From CBDIHP01 sp965279195 (GTDB lineage: Bacteria; Planctomycetota; Planctomycetia; Isosphaerales; Isosphaeraceae), in contig CBDIHP010000026.1 in assembly GCA_965279195.1 (NCBI GenBank), positions 1 to 64,000 of the forward strand: a DNA stretch of 64,000 bases, given 5' to 3'. This document shows, piece after piece, positions 41,616-50,584 of the stretch. Position 1 is the stretch's first letter. The number at the start of each line of letters is the position of its first letter. The notes beneath the pieces were generated by a model. That model made no database searches. It saw only the letters and a list, made by a program, of their open reading frames with translations, and was not told the origin of the DNA. Both the position numbers and the translations under genes were made by a program.

Positions 41616-43961
41616 TCACAGCATGCTCAGCGGATCCACGTCGATCGCCAGTTCGATCCCACTGGGCGGGGGCATGGCGGGGGGGACGGTCTGCACGAGG
41701 GTCTGAAGGGGCTTCGGGCCCGGGGCGCTGAGGCGGATCTGGAAGCGGTAGAGGTTGCGGATCTTCTCGACCGGCGCGGGGAAGGCGCCGATGACGCGGA
41801 CCTCGGGCGGCGCGGCCTCGCGCAGGGCCAGGGCCAGCTCGTCGAGATAGCCCTGGGTGGCGCCGGGGTCGGGGCCACGGGCGATGAGCCGGACGAGCCT
41901 GCCGAACGGCGGCAAATGCTGCTGCTCGCGCATCCGCAGCTCGCCCTCCACGAAGCCCAGGTAGTCGTGATGCCTGGCGAAATGGATCGCGGGGACGTCG
42001 GGTGAGAACGTCTGCACATAAACCTTCCCCGGCCGGTCGCCGCGCCCCGTCCGGCCGGCGACCTGCGCCACGAGCTGGAACGTCCGCTCGGCCGCGCGGA
42101 AGTCGGGGACGTGCAGGGCCGTGTCGGCGTTGATGACGCCCACGAGCGTGACGTTGGGGAAGTCGAGGCCCTTGGCGATCATCTGGGTGCCGAGCAGGAT
42201 GTCGACCTCGCCCGCGCGGAACGAAGCCAGGACCCGCTCGTGGCTGCCGGGGGAGCGCATGGTGTCGGAGTCCATGCGCTTGATGACCCGGTCGGGGAAA
42301 TAGCTCCGGACCTCGCGTTCGAGCTGCTCGGTGCCGATGCCGCCGTAGAACAGCTTCGACTGGCAGCTCGGGCAGGTGAGGATCTTCTCGCGCTCGGCGT
42401 CGCACAGGTGGCACACGAGCTTCCGGCGCGACTGGTGATAGGTCAGGTTGGCGTCGCAATCCTTGCACTTGAGCGTCTGGCCGCACTGGGGGTTCACGCA
42501 GACGCCGAAGGTGTGGAATCCCCGGCGGTTGAGCAGGAGGATGACCTGCCCCTTGTCGTCGAGCGCCCGGTTCATCGCGTCGTTGAGGGCGGTGCTGATG
42601 GCGATGGTCGGCGGCTTCTCGTGGCGGAGGTCGATGAGCGAGACCTCCGGCATCGGGCGATTGCTCACGCGCTCGGCCAGGGTCAGCTTCTCATAGCGGC
42701 CGAGTTCGGCGTTGCGCCAGGTCTCCAGGGCGGGCGTGGCCGAGCCGAGCAGCACCGGCACCCGTTCGAGCTGCGCCCGCTTCACGGCGACGTCCCGCGC
42801 GTGGTATCTCGGGGCGGTCTCTTGCTTGAACGAGCTTTCATGCTCCTCATCGATGACGATGAGCCCGAGCTTGCGCGTCGGGGCGAACACGGCCGACCGC
42901 GCGCCGACGACCACCTGCACCTCGCCCGCCGCGATCCGTCGCCAGTGGCGGTGACGCTCGGCGTCGCTGAGGTGGCTGTGCAGCACGGCCACGCGCGGGA
43001 AACGCCTGCGGAACCGGCGGATCGTCTGCGGCGTCAGGCTGATTTCCGGCACCAGCACGATCGCCTCGCGGCCCCTCGCGACGACCTGCTCGATGGCGCT
43101 GAGGTAGACCTCGGTCTTGCCGCTGCCGGTCACGCCGTGGATCAGGAACGTGGCGAACTTGTCCCCCTGGAGGGCCGGCGCGAGCTTCGCCAGGACGGTC
43201 GTCTGCTCGGCGGTCAGCGGCGGTGCGGGGCGCGGGGCGGTGTCGGGGTCGTTGCCCGGGTCGGGCGGGTCGTTCGTGTCGGTGTCGAGACGGACCTTCA
43301 CCGTCTGGACCAGGCCCCTCTGCTTCAGGAGCGTGATCGGCCCGGTGGCGCAGTTGGCCAGCTTGCAGACGTCGGCCACCGTGAGCGGCTCGGCCCGGTC
43401 GGCGAGGAGTTTCAGCACCTCCGCCTGCTTGGGGGTGATCTTGGTCTTGCTCCCCAGCAGCTCGGGGAGGTTCTCGCGGATCAACGGGGGGACGGTCAGG
43501 CACGTCGCGACGCGGGTGCCGGCCTGCTTCTTGACTCCGGCGGGGACGACGGCATCGAGGGCCTGGCCCCAGGAGCACGAGTAGTAGCCGGCGATCCAGC
43601 GGGTCAGTTCGAGCATCTCGGCGTCGATCAGGGGGATGTCGTCGAGGATCTCGATGACGTCCTTGACCCGCTTCGGATCGACCTCCGCGAAGTCGTCGAG
43701 CCGGACGCAGTAGCCGGTGGCGACGGTGTTCCCCCGGCCCAGCGGCACCTTCACCCGCTGGCCGGGCCTGAGATGCTCGCGGAGGGAGGGCGGGATCCGG
43801 TAGCTGAAGACCTGGTCGAGCGGGCGGTTGAAGACGATCCCGGCGAAGTGGCCGGCCACGGGCGCCCTGGGGGGCTTTGCCGGTTCCGCCGGCTGTTCGG
43901 GCTCGATGGCGTCGGCGAAGAGGGCTTCCTGCCGCTGGTCTTTGCCGTTGACAACACGCAT
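41616..43961 (-). CDS. priA: Primosomal protein N', replication restart helicase
   Basis: A 781-residue PriA that reloads the replisome at collapsed forks. The N-terminal DNA-binding domain begins around FAGIVFNRPLDQVFSYRIPP. The helicase has Walker A GVTGSGKTEVYL, motif IVLVPEISLTPQT, the DEEH box in LIVIDEEHESSFKQ, LGSATPALE, and the eight-Cys zinc module CVNPQCGQTLKCKDCD with CHLCDAER and CPSC. The helicase end shows GTQMIAKGLDFPNVTLVGV and QVAGRTGRGDRPGKV. The length is slightly above that of E. coli PriA because of a Pro-rich N-terminus. No operon partner is visible. Confidence 0.97.
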   Translation of the reverse strand: MRVVNGKDQRQEALFADAIEPEQPAEPAKPPRAPVAGHFAGIVFNRPLDQVFSYRIPPSLREHLRPGQRVKVPLGRGNTVATGYCVRLDDFAEVDPKRVKDVIEILDDIPLIDAEMLELTRWIAGYYSCSWGQALDAVVPAGVKKQAGTRVATCLTVPPLIRENLPELLGSKTKITPKQAEVLKLLADRAEPLTVADVCKLANCATGPITLLKQRGLVQTVKVRLDTDTNDPPDPGNDPDTAPRPAPPLTAEQTTVLAKLAPALQGDKFATFLIHGVTGSGKTEVYLSAIEQVVARGREAIVLVPEISLTPQTIRRFRRRFPRVAVLHSHLSDAERHRHWRRIAAGEVQVVVGARSAVFAPTRKLGLIVIDEEHESSFKQETAPRYHARDVAVKRAQLERVPVLLGSATPALETWRNAELGRYEKLTLAERVSNRPMPEVSLIDLRHEKPPTIAISTALNDAMNRALDDKGQVILLLNRRGFHTFGVCVNPQCGQTLKCKDCDANLTYHQSRRKLVCHLCDAEREKILTCPSCQSKLFYGGIGTEQLEREVRSYFPDRVIKRMDSDTMRSPGSHERVLASFRAGEVDILLGTQMIAKGLDFPNVTLVGVINADTALHVPDFRAAERTFQLVAQVAGRTGRGDRPGKVYVQTFSPDVPAIHFARHHDYLGFVEGELRMREQQHLPPFGRLVRLIARGPDPGATQGYLDELALALREAAPPEVRVIGAFPAPVEKIRNLYRFQIRLSAPGPKPLQTLVQTVPPAMPPPSGIELAIDVDPLSML

Positions 43962-44018
43962 CGGTGGACCCTATCGTCGCCAGCCGGGAGGGAGACATCG
44001 TCGGATCATTCTAAACGG

Positions 44019-44046
44019 TTGTCCACACATTCTCCAACGATACGAT
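44019..44046 (+). promoter_or_regulatory. Sigma-70-like promoter of nadD
   Basis: TTGTCC at 44019-44024 and TACGAT at 44041-44046 are separated by 16 bases, 54 bases upstream of the nadD start codon. Confidence 0.45.
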
Positions 44047-44099
44047 CGGCCTGCGGGGCCTGGATCTGCAATCCAAGGGCGGTCAGTTGAGGCAAACCG

Positions 44100-44717
44100 A
44101 TGCGGCTGGGGCTGTTCGGAGGCACGTTCGACCCGATCCATCTCGGGCATCTGATCCTGGCCGAGTCGTGCCGCGAGGCCGTCGGGCTGGACAGGGTCTG
44201 GTTCGTGGTCGCCGGGGCCCCGCCGCACAAGCGGGGCGACCGGACGGACGTCAAGCATCGCCTGGAGATGGCGAGGCTGGCGATCGCGGGGCACCCGAAC
44301 TTCGAGGTCTCCGAGGTCGAGGCCGAGCGGCCCGGCCCGCACTACAGCGTCGAGACCCTCGGCCGCGTCCGCGAGGCCCGGCCCGATGACGACCTCTTCT
44401 TCCTGATCGGCGGCGACAGCCTGGTCGACCTGCCCCAGTGGCGCGAGCCCGCCGCGATCTGCCGCCTGGCCCACCTGGTCGTCGTCAATCGCCCCGGCGC
44501 GACGCCCCCGCCGCCGGACGAGATCGCCCGGTCGCTCAGGACCGACGGCGGCCCCGACCTGCTCCCTATCTCCTACGTCACCATCCCCCCCATCGGCATC
44601 GCCTCAAGCGATCTGAGGCGCCGCCGGATGGAAGGCCAGAGCATCCGCTACCAGGTCCCCCGCGCCGTCGAGGCGTACATCCACGAGCATCGGCTCTACG
44701 CACCGCCGAAGCCGTGA
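44100..44717 (+). CDS. nadD: Nicotinate-nucleotide adenylyltransferase
   Basis: A 205-residue NadD that joins nicotinate mononucleotide to ATP in NAD synthesis. The nucleotidyltransferase signature is GLFGGTFDPIHLGHLILAE with HxGH-type HLGH, and the C-terminal ISSxxxR-like motif is GIASSDLRRR. The NaMN-binding Trp region is DLPQWREPAAIC. Length and order are normal. It is the only gene between priA and a 180-bp inverted repeat, whose left arm begins on the last base of the nadD stop codon. Confidence 0.95.
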   Translation: MRLGLFGGTFDPIHLGHLILAESCREAVGLDRVWFVVAGAPPHKRGDRTDVKHRLEMARLAIAGHPNFEVSEVEAERPGPHYSVETLGRVREARPDDDLFFLIGGDSLVDLPQWREPAAICRLAHLVVVNRPGATPPPPDEIARSLRTDGGPDLLPISYVTIPPIGIASSDLRRRRMEGQSIRYQVPRAVEAYIHEHRLYAPPKP

Positions 44718-44896
44718 CGTGTTGACCTGTTTGGAGCCAGTTCGTGTGCCGCTGGCCGTGCCAGTGCCGAGGTTCGCCCTGGCTCCCGGTTCCGGGCCGG
44801 GCTGGTTCTTCACGCACCGTCGCCCTGCTGGCCAGTCCGTCCGTCGCACTGGCACAGCCAGTGGCACACGAACTGGGCCCAAACAGGTCGACACGT
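44717..44896. repeat. 180-bp element with 50-bp terminal inverted repeats (MITE-like)
   Basis: The arms at 44717-44766 and 44847-44896 match at 45 of 50 positions when inverted. The outermost bases are ACGTGT and ACACGT. The 80-base centre has no open frame of interest. No transposase is present, and no clear target duplication was found, so a miniature transposable element is only one possibility. A structured RNA or terminator after nadD is another. Confidence 0.7.
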
Positions 44897-44920
44897 GATG
44901 AATCCTGCGTTACTTGGGGA

Positions 44921-45265
44921 TCACTTCCCCTGCGCCGCTCTTCGAATCCCGTTCAACGCGGCCTCGACGGCGAGGTTGTAGGCGGTGACGATGTCGGGGT
45001 CGGGATCGGCACCGCCGTGCGCGTGGATGGGTCGGGCGAGGAAATCGACGAGCAGGCGGAGGCGTTCGGTTTCCGCGCGGTGGCGTGCGAGTTCGTAGCG
45101 GGCCAGCCAGGGGGAAGCCGGCTGCGCGGCGACGGCCTCGTCGGGAACCGCCGGGCTCGCATCGGCGGGAGCGGGGGGGAGTTCGTTGATCGGGGAGCCC
45201 GCGGCCTCACCGGCCTGCGGGCGCGTGTCGGACTGGGAGTTCGAAGCGACGTCGCGTTCGAGCAC
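44921..45265 (-). CDS. Small hypothetical protein with Pro/Ala linker and helical C-terminus
   Basis: A protein of 114 residues if translation begins at GTG 45265, which follows GAGGGA. An upstream in-frame start at 45376 would give 151 residues. The N-terminal half is Pro/Ala/Ser-rich and probably disordered. The C-terminal half is helical (WLARYELARHRAETERLRLL and AYNLAVEAALNGIRRAAQGK). No family is recognised. Codon use and third-position GC agree with a real gene, but the evidence is modest. It lies between the 180-bp repeat and the RNase HII-like gene. Confidence 0.5.
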   Translation of the reverse strand: MLERDVASNSQSDTRPQAGEAAGSPINELPPAPADASPAVPDEAVAAQPASPWLARYELARHRAETERLRLLVDFLARPIHAHGGADPDPDIVTAYNLAVEAALNGIRRAAQGK

Positions 45266-45412
45266 GATGGTCCATCCCTCGGTAAGTCGTCCTGGCGTTC
45301 CCTCTTTGGAGCGGGAACGGTCGTCGTTCCGCCGGACATCGTACGCGAACCCAGGAACAATTGCGAGATCACTCACAAGATTGGACGTCGATCGGTCGAC
45401 CGGCGCGAGGGG

Positions 45413-46375
45413 TCACTTCGACCGCCACCAACGGGAAGGTTCCAGGCCCAGGGCCTCGCATTCGGGCTCGATGATCTTGCGGAACCGCGCGGCGTCGACG
45501 GGGTAGCCGGCGGTGGGGCGGAGGCCGGGGATCCTCGCGAGCCAGAAGGCGTTGAAGGCGTCCATCCAGGCCTCGCGGACGGATTTGCTCGCGATCGAGG
45601 CGAGCGCGACGAGCCCGTCGTCGGCGTCGGCGCGGGGGACCAGGCTCAGTTCGAGGCGGCGGTCGCCCGACCGGACCGTGTAGTGGCTCAGCTCCGGCCC
45701 CTCGTCGCCCCGGTCGACCCAGGCCTGGGGGAAGAGATCCATCAACAGTTCATGATAAAAGTGCCGACCGCCGTGCTTATCCCCGCGCACAATGGTCGTG
45801 CCGCCGGCCGGGGTCGTCTCCCAGGCGTGCCGCAGCAGCGTCGAGAATGCCGAGAAGTGCACGACCGCCTTCGAGCCCGCCGCCCGCAGTTCCCGCTCGA
45901 ACCGCGCGGGGCCGACCACCTCCATCCGGGCGGACGCGACCATCCAGGCAGGGCACGCAAGGGCGGAACAGGCCGATTCCCCGACCGCCACGCAAGGCCA
46001 GGCCGGGTCGGCCTGGGTCCAGACGTCCAGTTCGGCGTCGACCAGCGACCCCGCGCCGAACGCCGCGAGCAGGCCGCCGAGCGTGGTCGGGCAGGATCCG
46101 ATCACCGACCGGGCCAGGGCGGCGCAGGTGGCTTCGAGGCGGTCGCGGCCCTTGCCCCTGGCCTTGAGGATCTGCTTGGAGTCGTCGACCCAGAGCCGTT
46201 TCGAGCGGTCGCCGGCCCGGGCGACGGCCTCGGCGAGGTCGGCCCAGAGGTCGGGACGCCTCGGGTTCGAAACGCCGGGGGGCCCCTCGGCGATGACGGC
46301 GGTCATCACCAAAGGGCCCAGGTTGGGGCCGTAGCCGGCCTCGTCGATGCCCACCCAGCGCACGGTCGGCGGCAT
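45413..46375 (-). CDS. Divergent RNase HII-like protein
   Basis: A 320-residue protein whose N-terminus WVGIDEAGYGPNLGPLVMTA closely follows the RNase HII motif GxDEAGRGPxxGPV, including the first two acidic residues of the DEDD site. LWVDDSKQILKARGK matches the DSKKL segment, and near the C-terminus ALASIASKSVREAWMDAFN corresponds to ASIxAKVxRD. The middle 120 residues are longer than in RNase HII (usual length about 200-230). Removal of RNA from RNA-DNA hybrids is therefore plausible but unproven. ATG 46375 starts 8 bases after the end of the ParA gene, so the two form an operon. Confidence 0.72.
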   Translation of the reverse strand: MPPTVRWVGIDEAGYGPNLGPLVMTAVIAEGPPGVSNPRRPDLWADLAEAVARAGDRSKRLWVDDSKQILKARGKGRDRLEATCAALARSVIGSCPTTLGGLLAAFGAGSLVDAELDVWTQADPAWPCVAVGESACSALACPAWMVASARMEVVGPARFERELRAAGSKAVVHFSAFSTLLRHAWETTPAGGTTIVRGDKHGGRHFYHELLMDLFPQAWVDRGDEGPELSHYTVRSGDRRLELSLVPRADADDGLVALASIASKSVREAWMDAFNAFWLARIPGLRPTAGYPVDAARFRKIIEPECEALGLEPSRWWRSK

Positions 46376-46383
46376 GCCGGCGA

Positions 46384-47277
46384 TCAGGAGTGGACCGGGG
46401 CGGGGGCGGGGGCCGGGATCGGCGCGGGCTGGGGAGCCGGATTCGGCGCGACCGGGCTCGCCTCGTCGACCGTCTCCCAGGTCGAGTTGGGCGTGCCGCC
46501 GAGGATCTCGGAGGCGAGCGAGGCGTAGTCTTCCGCGCCTCGGCTGGTGGGGGCGTACTGGAAGATCGACTGCCCGAAGCTGGGGCACTCGGCCAGGCGG
46601 ATGTTGCGGCGAATGCGGGTCTTGAAGACCCGGGCGTCGGCCCAGGGGGACGAGGCGTGTCGGGTGCCGTCGAAGTAGCTGTCGAGGTCCTCGACGACCT
46701 CGCCGCCGAGCCGGGTGCCGGAGTCGTAGAGGCAGAGCACCACGCCGGCCACCCTGAGGTCGCGGTTGACCCGCTTCGAGACGAGGTTGATCGTCTCCAG
46801 CAGCTTCGACAGGCCGTGCAGGGCCAGGAAGTGCGCCTGGAGCGGGATCAGGACTTCCCTCGCGGCGCAGAGGGCGTTGAGCGTGAGGATGCCCAGCGAC
46901 GGCGGGCAGTCCATGAGCACGAAGTCGTACTCCTCGCCGTCGGCGGCGAGCTGGTCGCGGAGGATCATCTCGCGACCGACGGTGCCGATGAGCTCGACCT
47001 CGGCGGCGGCGAGGTCGATGTGGCTGCCGCAGATCGAGAGATTAGGCGCGACCTCTTTCTTGACCTCGCTGAGCGAAAGCCCTTGCGTCAGCACGTCATA
47101 GAGCGACGGGCCCGACCGGCCCGGCAAGAGGCCGAGGTGCAGGGTGGCGTGGGCCTGGGGGTCGAGGTCGAGCACCAGGACCTTCTTACCCTCGGCCGCG
47201 AGCGCGGCGGCGAGGTTCACGGTCGAGGTGGTCTTGCCGACCCCGCCCTTCTGATTGAGCACCGCGATCCGTCGCAT
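46384..47277 (-). CDS. ParA/MinD-family ATPase without ParB partner
   Basis: A 297-residue P-loop ATPase with the deviant Walker A KGGVGKTTSTVNLAAAL, VLDLDPQAHATLHLG, Walker A'/B FVLMDCPPSLGILTLNAL and the LIPLQAHFLALHGL segment. These mark ParA-type chromosome or plasmid partition ATPases, sometimes used to position other cargo. A Pro/Ala-rich tail of about 35 residues is unusual. ATG 47277 is chosen for GGGAGGGAG seven bases upstream. No parB gene or parS-like site was recognised nearby, so the cargo is unknown. Confidence 0.92.
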   Translation of the reverse strand: MRRIAVLNQKGGVGKTTSTVNLAAALAAEGKKVLVLDLDPQAHATLHLGLLPGRSGPSLYDVLTQGLSLSEVKKEVAPNLSICGSHIDLAAAEVELIGTVGREMILRDQLAADGEEYDFVLMDCPPSLGILTLNALCAAREVLIPLQAHFLALHGLSKLLETINLVSKRVNRDLRVAGVVLCLYDSGTRLGGEVVEDLDSYFDGTRHASSPWADARVFKTRIRRNIRLAECPSFGQSIFQYAPTSRGAEDYASLASEILGGTPNSTWETVDEASPVAPNPAPQPAPIPAPAPAPVHS

Positions 47278-47441
47278 GGTGGGACTCCCTCCCCGTACGG
47301 CCACTCAAACCCGGCCCGGCTCTCCGCGCGACGTCGCCTCCTGCGACGATGCGCCAAGGTCGGGCATCCTAGTCGAATCGCGCCGGGGCGCGAAGATGAA
47401 TCCCGGGCGGCGACGGCCGGGATCGCGGCCGAGGTCGGCCC

Positions 47442-50180
47442 TCAGCCGTTCTCGACGCCGGCGAGCCCGGGGTCGGCCCCGAAGGCCTTCTGGCCGGGGA
47501 GGGTCAGGCCGAAGTCGGCGGGGGCGGGGCCGTCGCCCAGCCGGCCGGCGGGGGTCTTGAACTGGATGTCCTCGGACTTGCTGCCGGACTCCTTGGTCCA
47601 GGCCGACCAGGCGTCCCAGTCGGAGGGGAGGCCGCCGGCCTTGACCAGGAGCGAGGTGGACATGGCCACCCAGGCGTCCCCCTTGATGTCATACAGGTTG
47701 TCGCCGCCGGCCCACTTGATGGCGGCGAAGCCCGGCGGTGCGGCGGCGCCCGGGGCGACCTCGGCGTTGAACGCCAGGATCGCCTCGGCCTGGACCGCCA
47801 GGTGCCTGGCCTCGACGGCCAGCGGGGTCTGGTCGGTGAAGCCGGTGAGCTGGAACAGGCCGCGCCCCTGGAAGCTGCAGCGTTCGAGGCGGATCCGCCG
47901 CCCCGGGGCCCCCTGGGGCGCCGCCGGGCCGACGGTCGTGGCCCGGAGGTTGGCGGCCCAGCCGGCCTTCACGTCGGCCCCGCTGTGCGCGACGATCGTG
48001 TCGGCGAGGGTCAGCTCGGACTGGGGGAAGAGGGCCACGCTGAGCGCCTCGCCGAAGCCGTCGAAGAAGCAATTCTTGATGCGGGTCCGGAGCCCCTCGA
48101 CCTTGAAGGCGATGGCCGTCGAGGGCGCGTTCGTGGCCACGAACGAGCAGCGTTCCAGGTCGATCTCGCCGCCGACCTCCGCGAGGTGGCCGAACGACCG
48201 GGCGGAGGACGAGTACCGGGCCTCGACCCGCAGCCCCTTGAGGGCGAGCCGGCCGGCCCCCCGGGTGCTCAGGAACGGGTTCGGCCCGACGACGTCGAGC
48301 ATCAGGATCGGCCGGGCCCCCTCGGCGGCGCGGATGGTCACGCCGCCGCTGGCCAGCTCGATGCCCGGGGTGGAGTTGTTCAGGGTCACGGGCGCCTTGC
48401 CCGAGAGCACCACCTCGCCCCCCCGGGGGCCCCCGGCCATGGTGACGGCCTCGGCCAGGGAGGTCGCGGTCCGGGTCACGCCGTCGCGGTAGACGACCGT
48501 GATCCCCTCGGCCGGCTTGCCGGCGTTGCCGCCGTCCTCGGCGACGGGGGCGGGGTTGCCCGGCTTCGGCTCGACGCCGGGCTTCGCGCCAGTGTTGGCC
48601 TTGACCGTCCCCCCCTTGGTGGCGGCCCCGGCCGGGTTGCCGTTGCCGCGGATCAGGAGCAAGAAGGCCGCGAAGCCGAGCACGCCGACCACGCCGGCGA
48701 CCCCGGCCATCAGGACGAGCTTGCGTCCGCCGGCCTTGCCCGTGGCGGCCTTCGCCTCGTCCGACTTGCTGGCGGATTTCGATCGGCTCATCGACCGCGA
48801 GCGGGTGTCGGCGAGCAGCCCGGCGGTGAGGGGGTCGTCCGCCCCCAGGTCGAGCGGCAGGATCCCCATGCCCATACCGTTGCCCAGGTCGAAGGACGAC
48901 GCCGCGCCCAGGGGGTCGGGCGTCACCGGGGTGACCGGGGGCAGGTCGGCCATCGCCGCCACGGCCGAGACCGGCGAGGCGATCATCGGCGTGGCCGCCG
49001 AGATCGGCGAGGGGGATCGGGACGGCGCGTAGGCGGATGCCGGGGCCGGCGACGGCTCGGTGTCGGCCGGCTCCTCGTAAGGCTCGGGGGACGGCGGGGG
49101 CGTGGGGCTGGGGGCCGTCGCCGACGCGGCGGCCTCGGACATCGCCTGGAGGCCCAGGCTCGGGTCGGCGAACGGCTCCAGCGCCTGGGCCGCCGCCAGG
49201 GGCGTCTGGTAGCGCTCCTCGGGCCGCTTCCGGAGCATCTTCCGGATCACCAGCCAGAGCGACTCGGGCACGTCGTTGACGACCTGGTCCAGCGGCTCCG
49301 GCTCGCGCGACTGGTGCGCGAACAGCTTCTCGGGCAGGCTGGAATTCGGGAAAGGCACCCGACCCGAGATCATGTGATAGATCGTGCAGCCGAGCGAATA
49401 GATGTCCGACCGGGTCGTGACCGAGCGGGAGTGTCGCGCCTGTTCCGGCGAGATATAATCAAACGTCCCGACCGTCGCGCCGTCGCGGGTGACGTTCTCC
49501 TCGTCGGCGAGGTCGATCGCCAGGCCGAGGTCGGTGAGCTTGGCGACGCCGTCGGGGCTGATCAGGATGTTGCAGGGGTTGACGTCGCGGTGGATCAGGC
49601 CCTTCTGGTAGGCGTGCTCCAGGCCCAGCGCCACCTGGCGGGCGATGCGGCAGGCCTCGGGCCAGGGCAACGGGCCGGTGTCCTGGATCAGCTGGCCGAT
49701 GTTCCTCCCCTCGATGTACTCCATCACGAGGTAGCGGATGCCGTTGGATTCCCCCTCGTCGTAGATCCGCACGAGGTTGTCGTGCTGGAGCTGCGCGCCC
49801 ACCTTCGCCTCGCGGGTGAACCGCGCCAGGGCCCGGGGGTTGTTCATGCGGTCGGGCGAGAGCACCTTGAGCGCCACCCGCCGGTGCAGCCTCGTGTCCT
49901 TCGCCAGGTAGACCCGGCCCATCCCCCCCTGGCCGATGCGATCCAGGAGCAGATACTTGTCGATCCGGAACCCGTGCGCCCGGCCGCTCAGGAGCTGCTG
50001 CGCCTGCCAGAGCGTGATCTTGTTGGTGGAGATGGCCTGACGCGCCAGGCGACGATCGATGGCGTCGGCCGTCCGCTTCTCGGGCGGGATGGCCTCGAGG
50101 CAGGCCTCCAGGGCCGGCCTGTCGAGCAGGCCGCTCTGGAGCGCCACTTGCCAGAATCGTGTCGCCTGAATGTCGAGCAT
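47442..50180 (-). CDS. Transmembrane Ser/Thr protein kinase with C-terminal beta-helix-like domain
   Basis: A 912-residue kinase. Residues 1-70 form a helical N-terminal region seen in planctomycete kinases (LARQAISTNKITLWQAQQLL). The PknB-like domain spans about 74-335: glycine loop IGQGGMGRVYLAKD, VALKVL Lys, catalytic loop HRDVNPCNIL and DLGLA. The usual catalytic-loop Lys is replaced by Asn (HRDVNP rather than HRDLKP), a variation also known as Thr or Ser in other bacterial kinases. A Pro-rich linker precedes a membrane segment (LVLMAGVAGVVGVLGFAAFL), and the roughly 380-residue exported part has short hydrophobic repeats like a right-handed beta helix. It probably senses an envelope ligand (inference). 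Confidence 0.9.
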   Translation of the reverse strand: MLDIQATRFWQVALQSGLLDRPALEACLEAIPPEKRTADAIDRRLARQAISTNKITLWQAQQLLSGRAHGFRIDKYLLLDRIGQGGMGRVYLAKDTRLHRRVALKVLSPDRMNNPRALARFTREAKVGAQLQHDNLVRIYDEGESNGIRYLVMEYIEGRNIGQLIQDTGPLPWPEACRIARQVALGLEHAYQKGLIHRDVNPCNILISPDGVAKLTDLGLAIDLADEENVTRDGATVGTFDYISPEQARHSRSVTTRSDIYSLGCTIYHMISGRVPFPNSSLPEKLFAHQSREPEPLDQVVNDVPESLWLVIRKMLRKRPEERYQTPLAAAQALEPFADPSLGLQAMSEAAASATAPSPTPPPSPEPYEEPADTEPSPAPASAYAPSRSPSPISAATPMIASPVSAVAAMADLPPVTPVTPDPLGAASSFDLGNGMGMGILPLDLGADDPLTAGLLADTRSRSMSRSKSASKSDEAKAATGKAGGRKLVLMAGVAGVVGVLGFAAFLLLIRGNGNPAGAATKGGTVKANTGAKPGVEPKPGNPAPVAEDGGNAGKPAEGITVVYRDGVTRTATSLAEAVTMAGGPRGGEVVLSGKAPVTLNNSTPGIELASGGVTIRAAEGARPILMLDVVGPNPFLSTRGAGRLALKGLRVEARYSSSARSFGHLAEVGGEIDLERCSFVATNAPSTAIAFKVEGLRTRIKNCFFDGFGEALSVALFPQSELTLADTIVAHSGADVKAGWAANLRATTVGPAAPQGAPGRRIRLERCSFQGRGLFQLTGFTDQTPLAVEARHLAVQAEAILAFNAEVAPGAAAPPGFAAIKWAGGDNLYDIKGDAWVAMSTSLLVKAGGLPSDWDAWSAWTKESGSKSEDIQFKTPAGRLGDGPAPADFGLTLPGQKAFGADPGLAGVENG

Positions 50181-50247
50181 GATCCGTCCTAGGTTCGCCT
50201 TCGAACCCGCCCGGGTCCGACACCCCCGGGGGGGCCAAGGGCTTTAC

Positions 50248-50275
50248 TCTAACAGCTTCACGGAACCGCCTTCAA
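50248..50275 (-). promoter_or_regulatory. Probable promoter of the Ser/Thr kinase gene
   Basis: On the minus strand, TTGAAG (50275-50270) and TTAGAG (50253-50248) are separated by 16 bases, about 70 bases upstream of the kinase ATG. Confidence 0.4.
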
Positions 50276-50381
50276 GGAACAAACCACCCCCGAGACGCCC
50301 CCGCAACCCCTTGCGCCCGGCGTGTTTCGCCCTTGTACACCTGGCCGCCACAGCCGCACTGTTCAGTTCCGGTCACAGATC

Positions 50382-50421
50382 AATCATGCCTGCATCCGAA
50401 GGTCCCGAACGGAGCATGATT
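50382..50421. promoter_or_regulatory. Possible operator, inverted repeat AATCATGC/GCATGATT
   Basis: AATCATGC at 50382-50389 is repeated as its exact inverse GCATGATT at 50414-50421, with related ATCA/TGCAT elements around both half-sites. The spacing is 24 bases. It lies between divergent genes and could bind a regulator, which is inference. Confidence 0.3.
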
Positions 50422-50584
50422 GCATCAATCCGATCCGAATCCCCTGACTTCACGCCCTTCTCACCGAGACTTCTCACGCCCCTGAAGACACGTTGTCTAT
50501 GCTAACCCCGGACTTACGGCGCGGGCTTCGCCCTGTGCCGCGCATCCCCACGATTCCCGACGCATCCCCGAGCGAGGCCGCCCC

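Larger units (their letters stand above)
50181..50584. other. Divergent region between the kinase and glpQ
   Basis: About 400 bases with a likely minus-strand promoter at 50248-50275 and an inverted repeat at 50382-50421. No gene or terminator was seen. Confidence 0.4.

Noticed and set aside
44744..46528. Open frame of about 590 codons on the plus strand
   Set aside because: It is antisense to the small hypothetical and RNase HII-like genes and its product looks like random Gly/Arg/Val-rich sequence.
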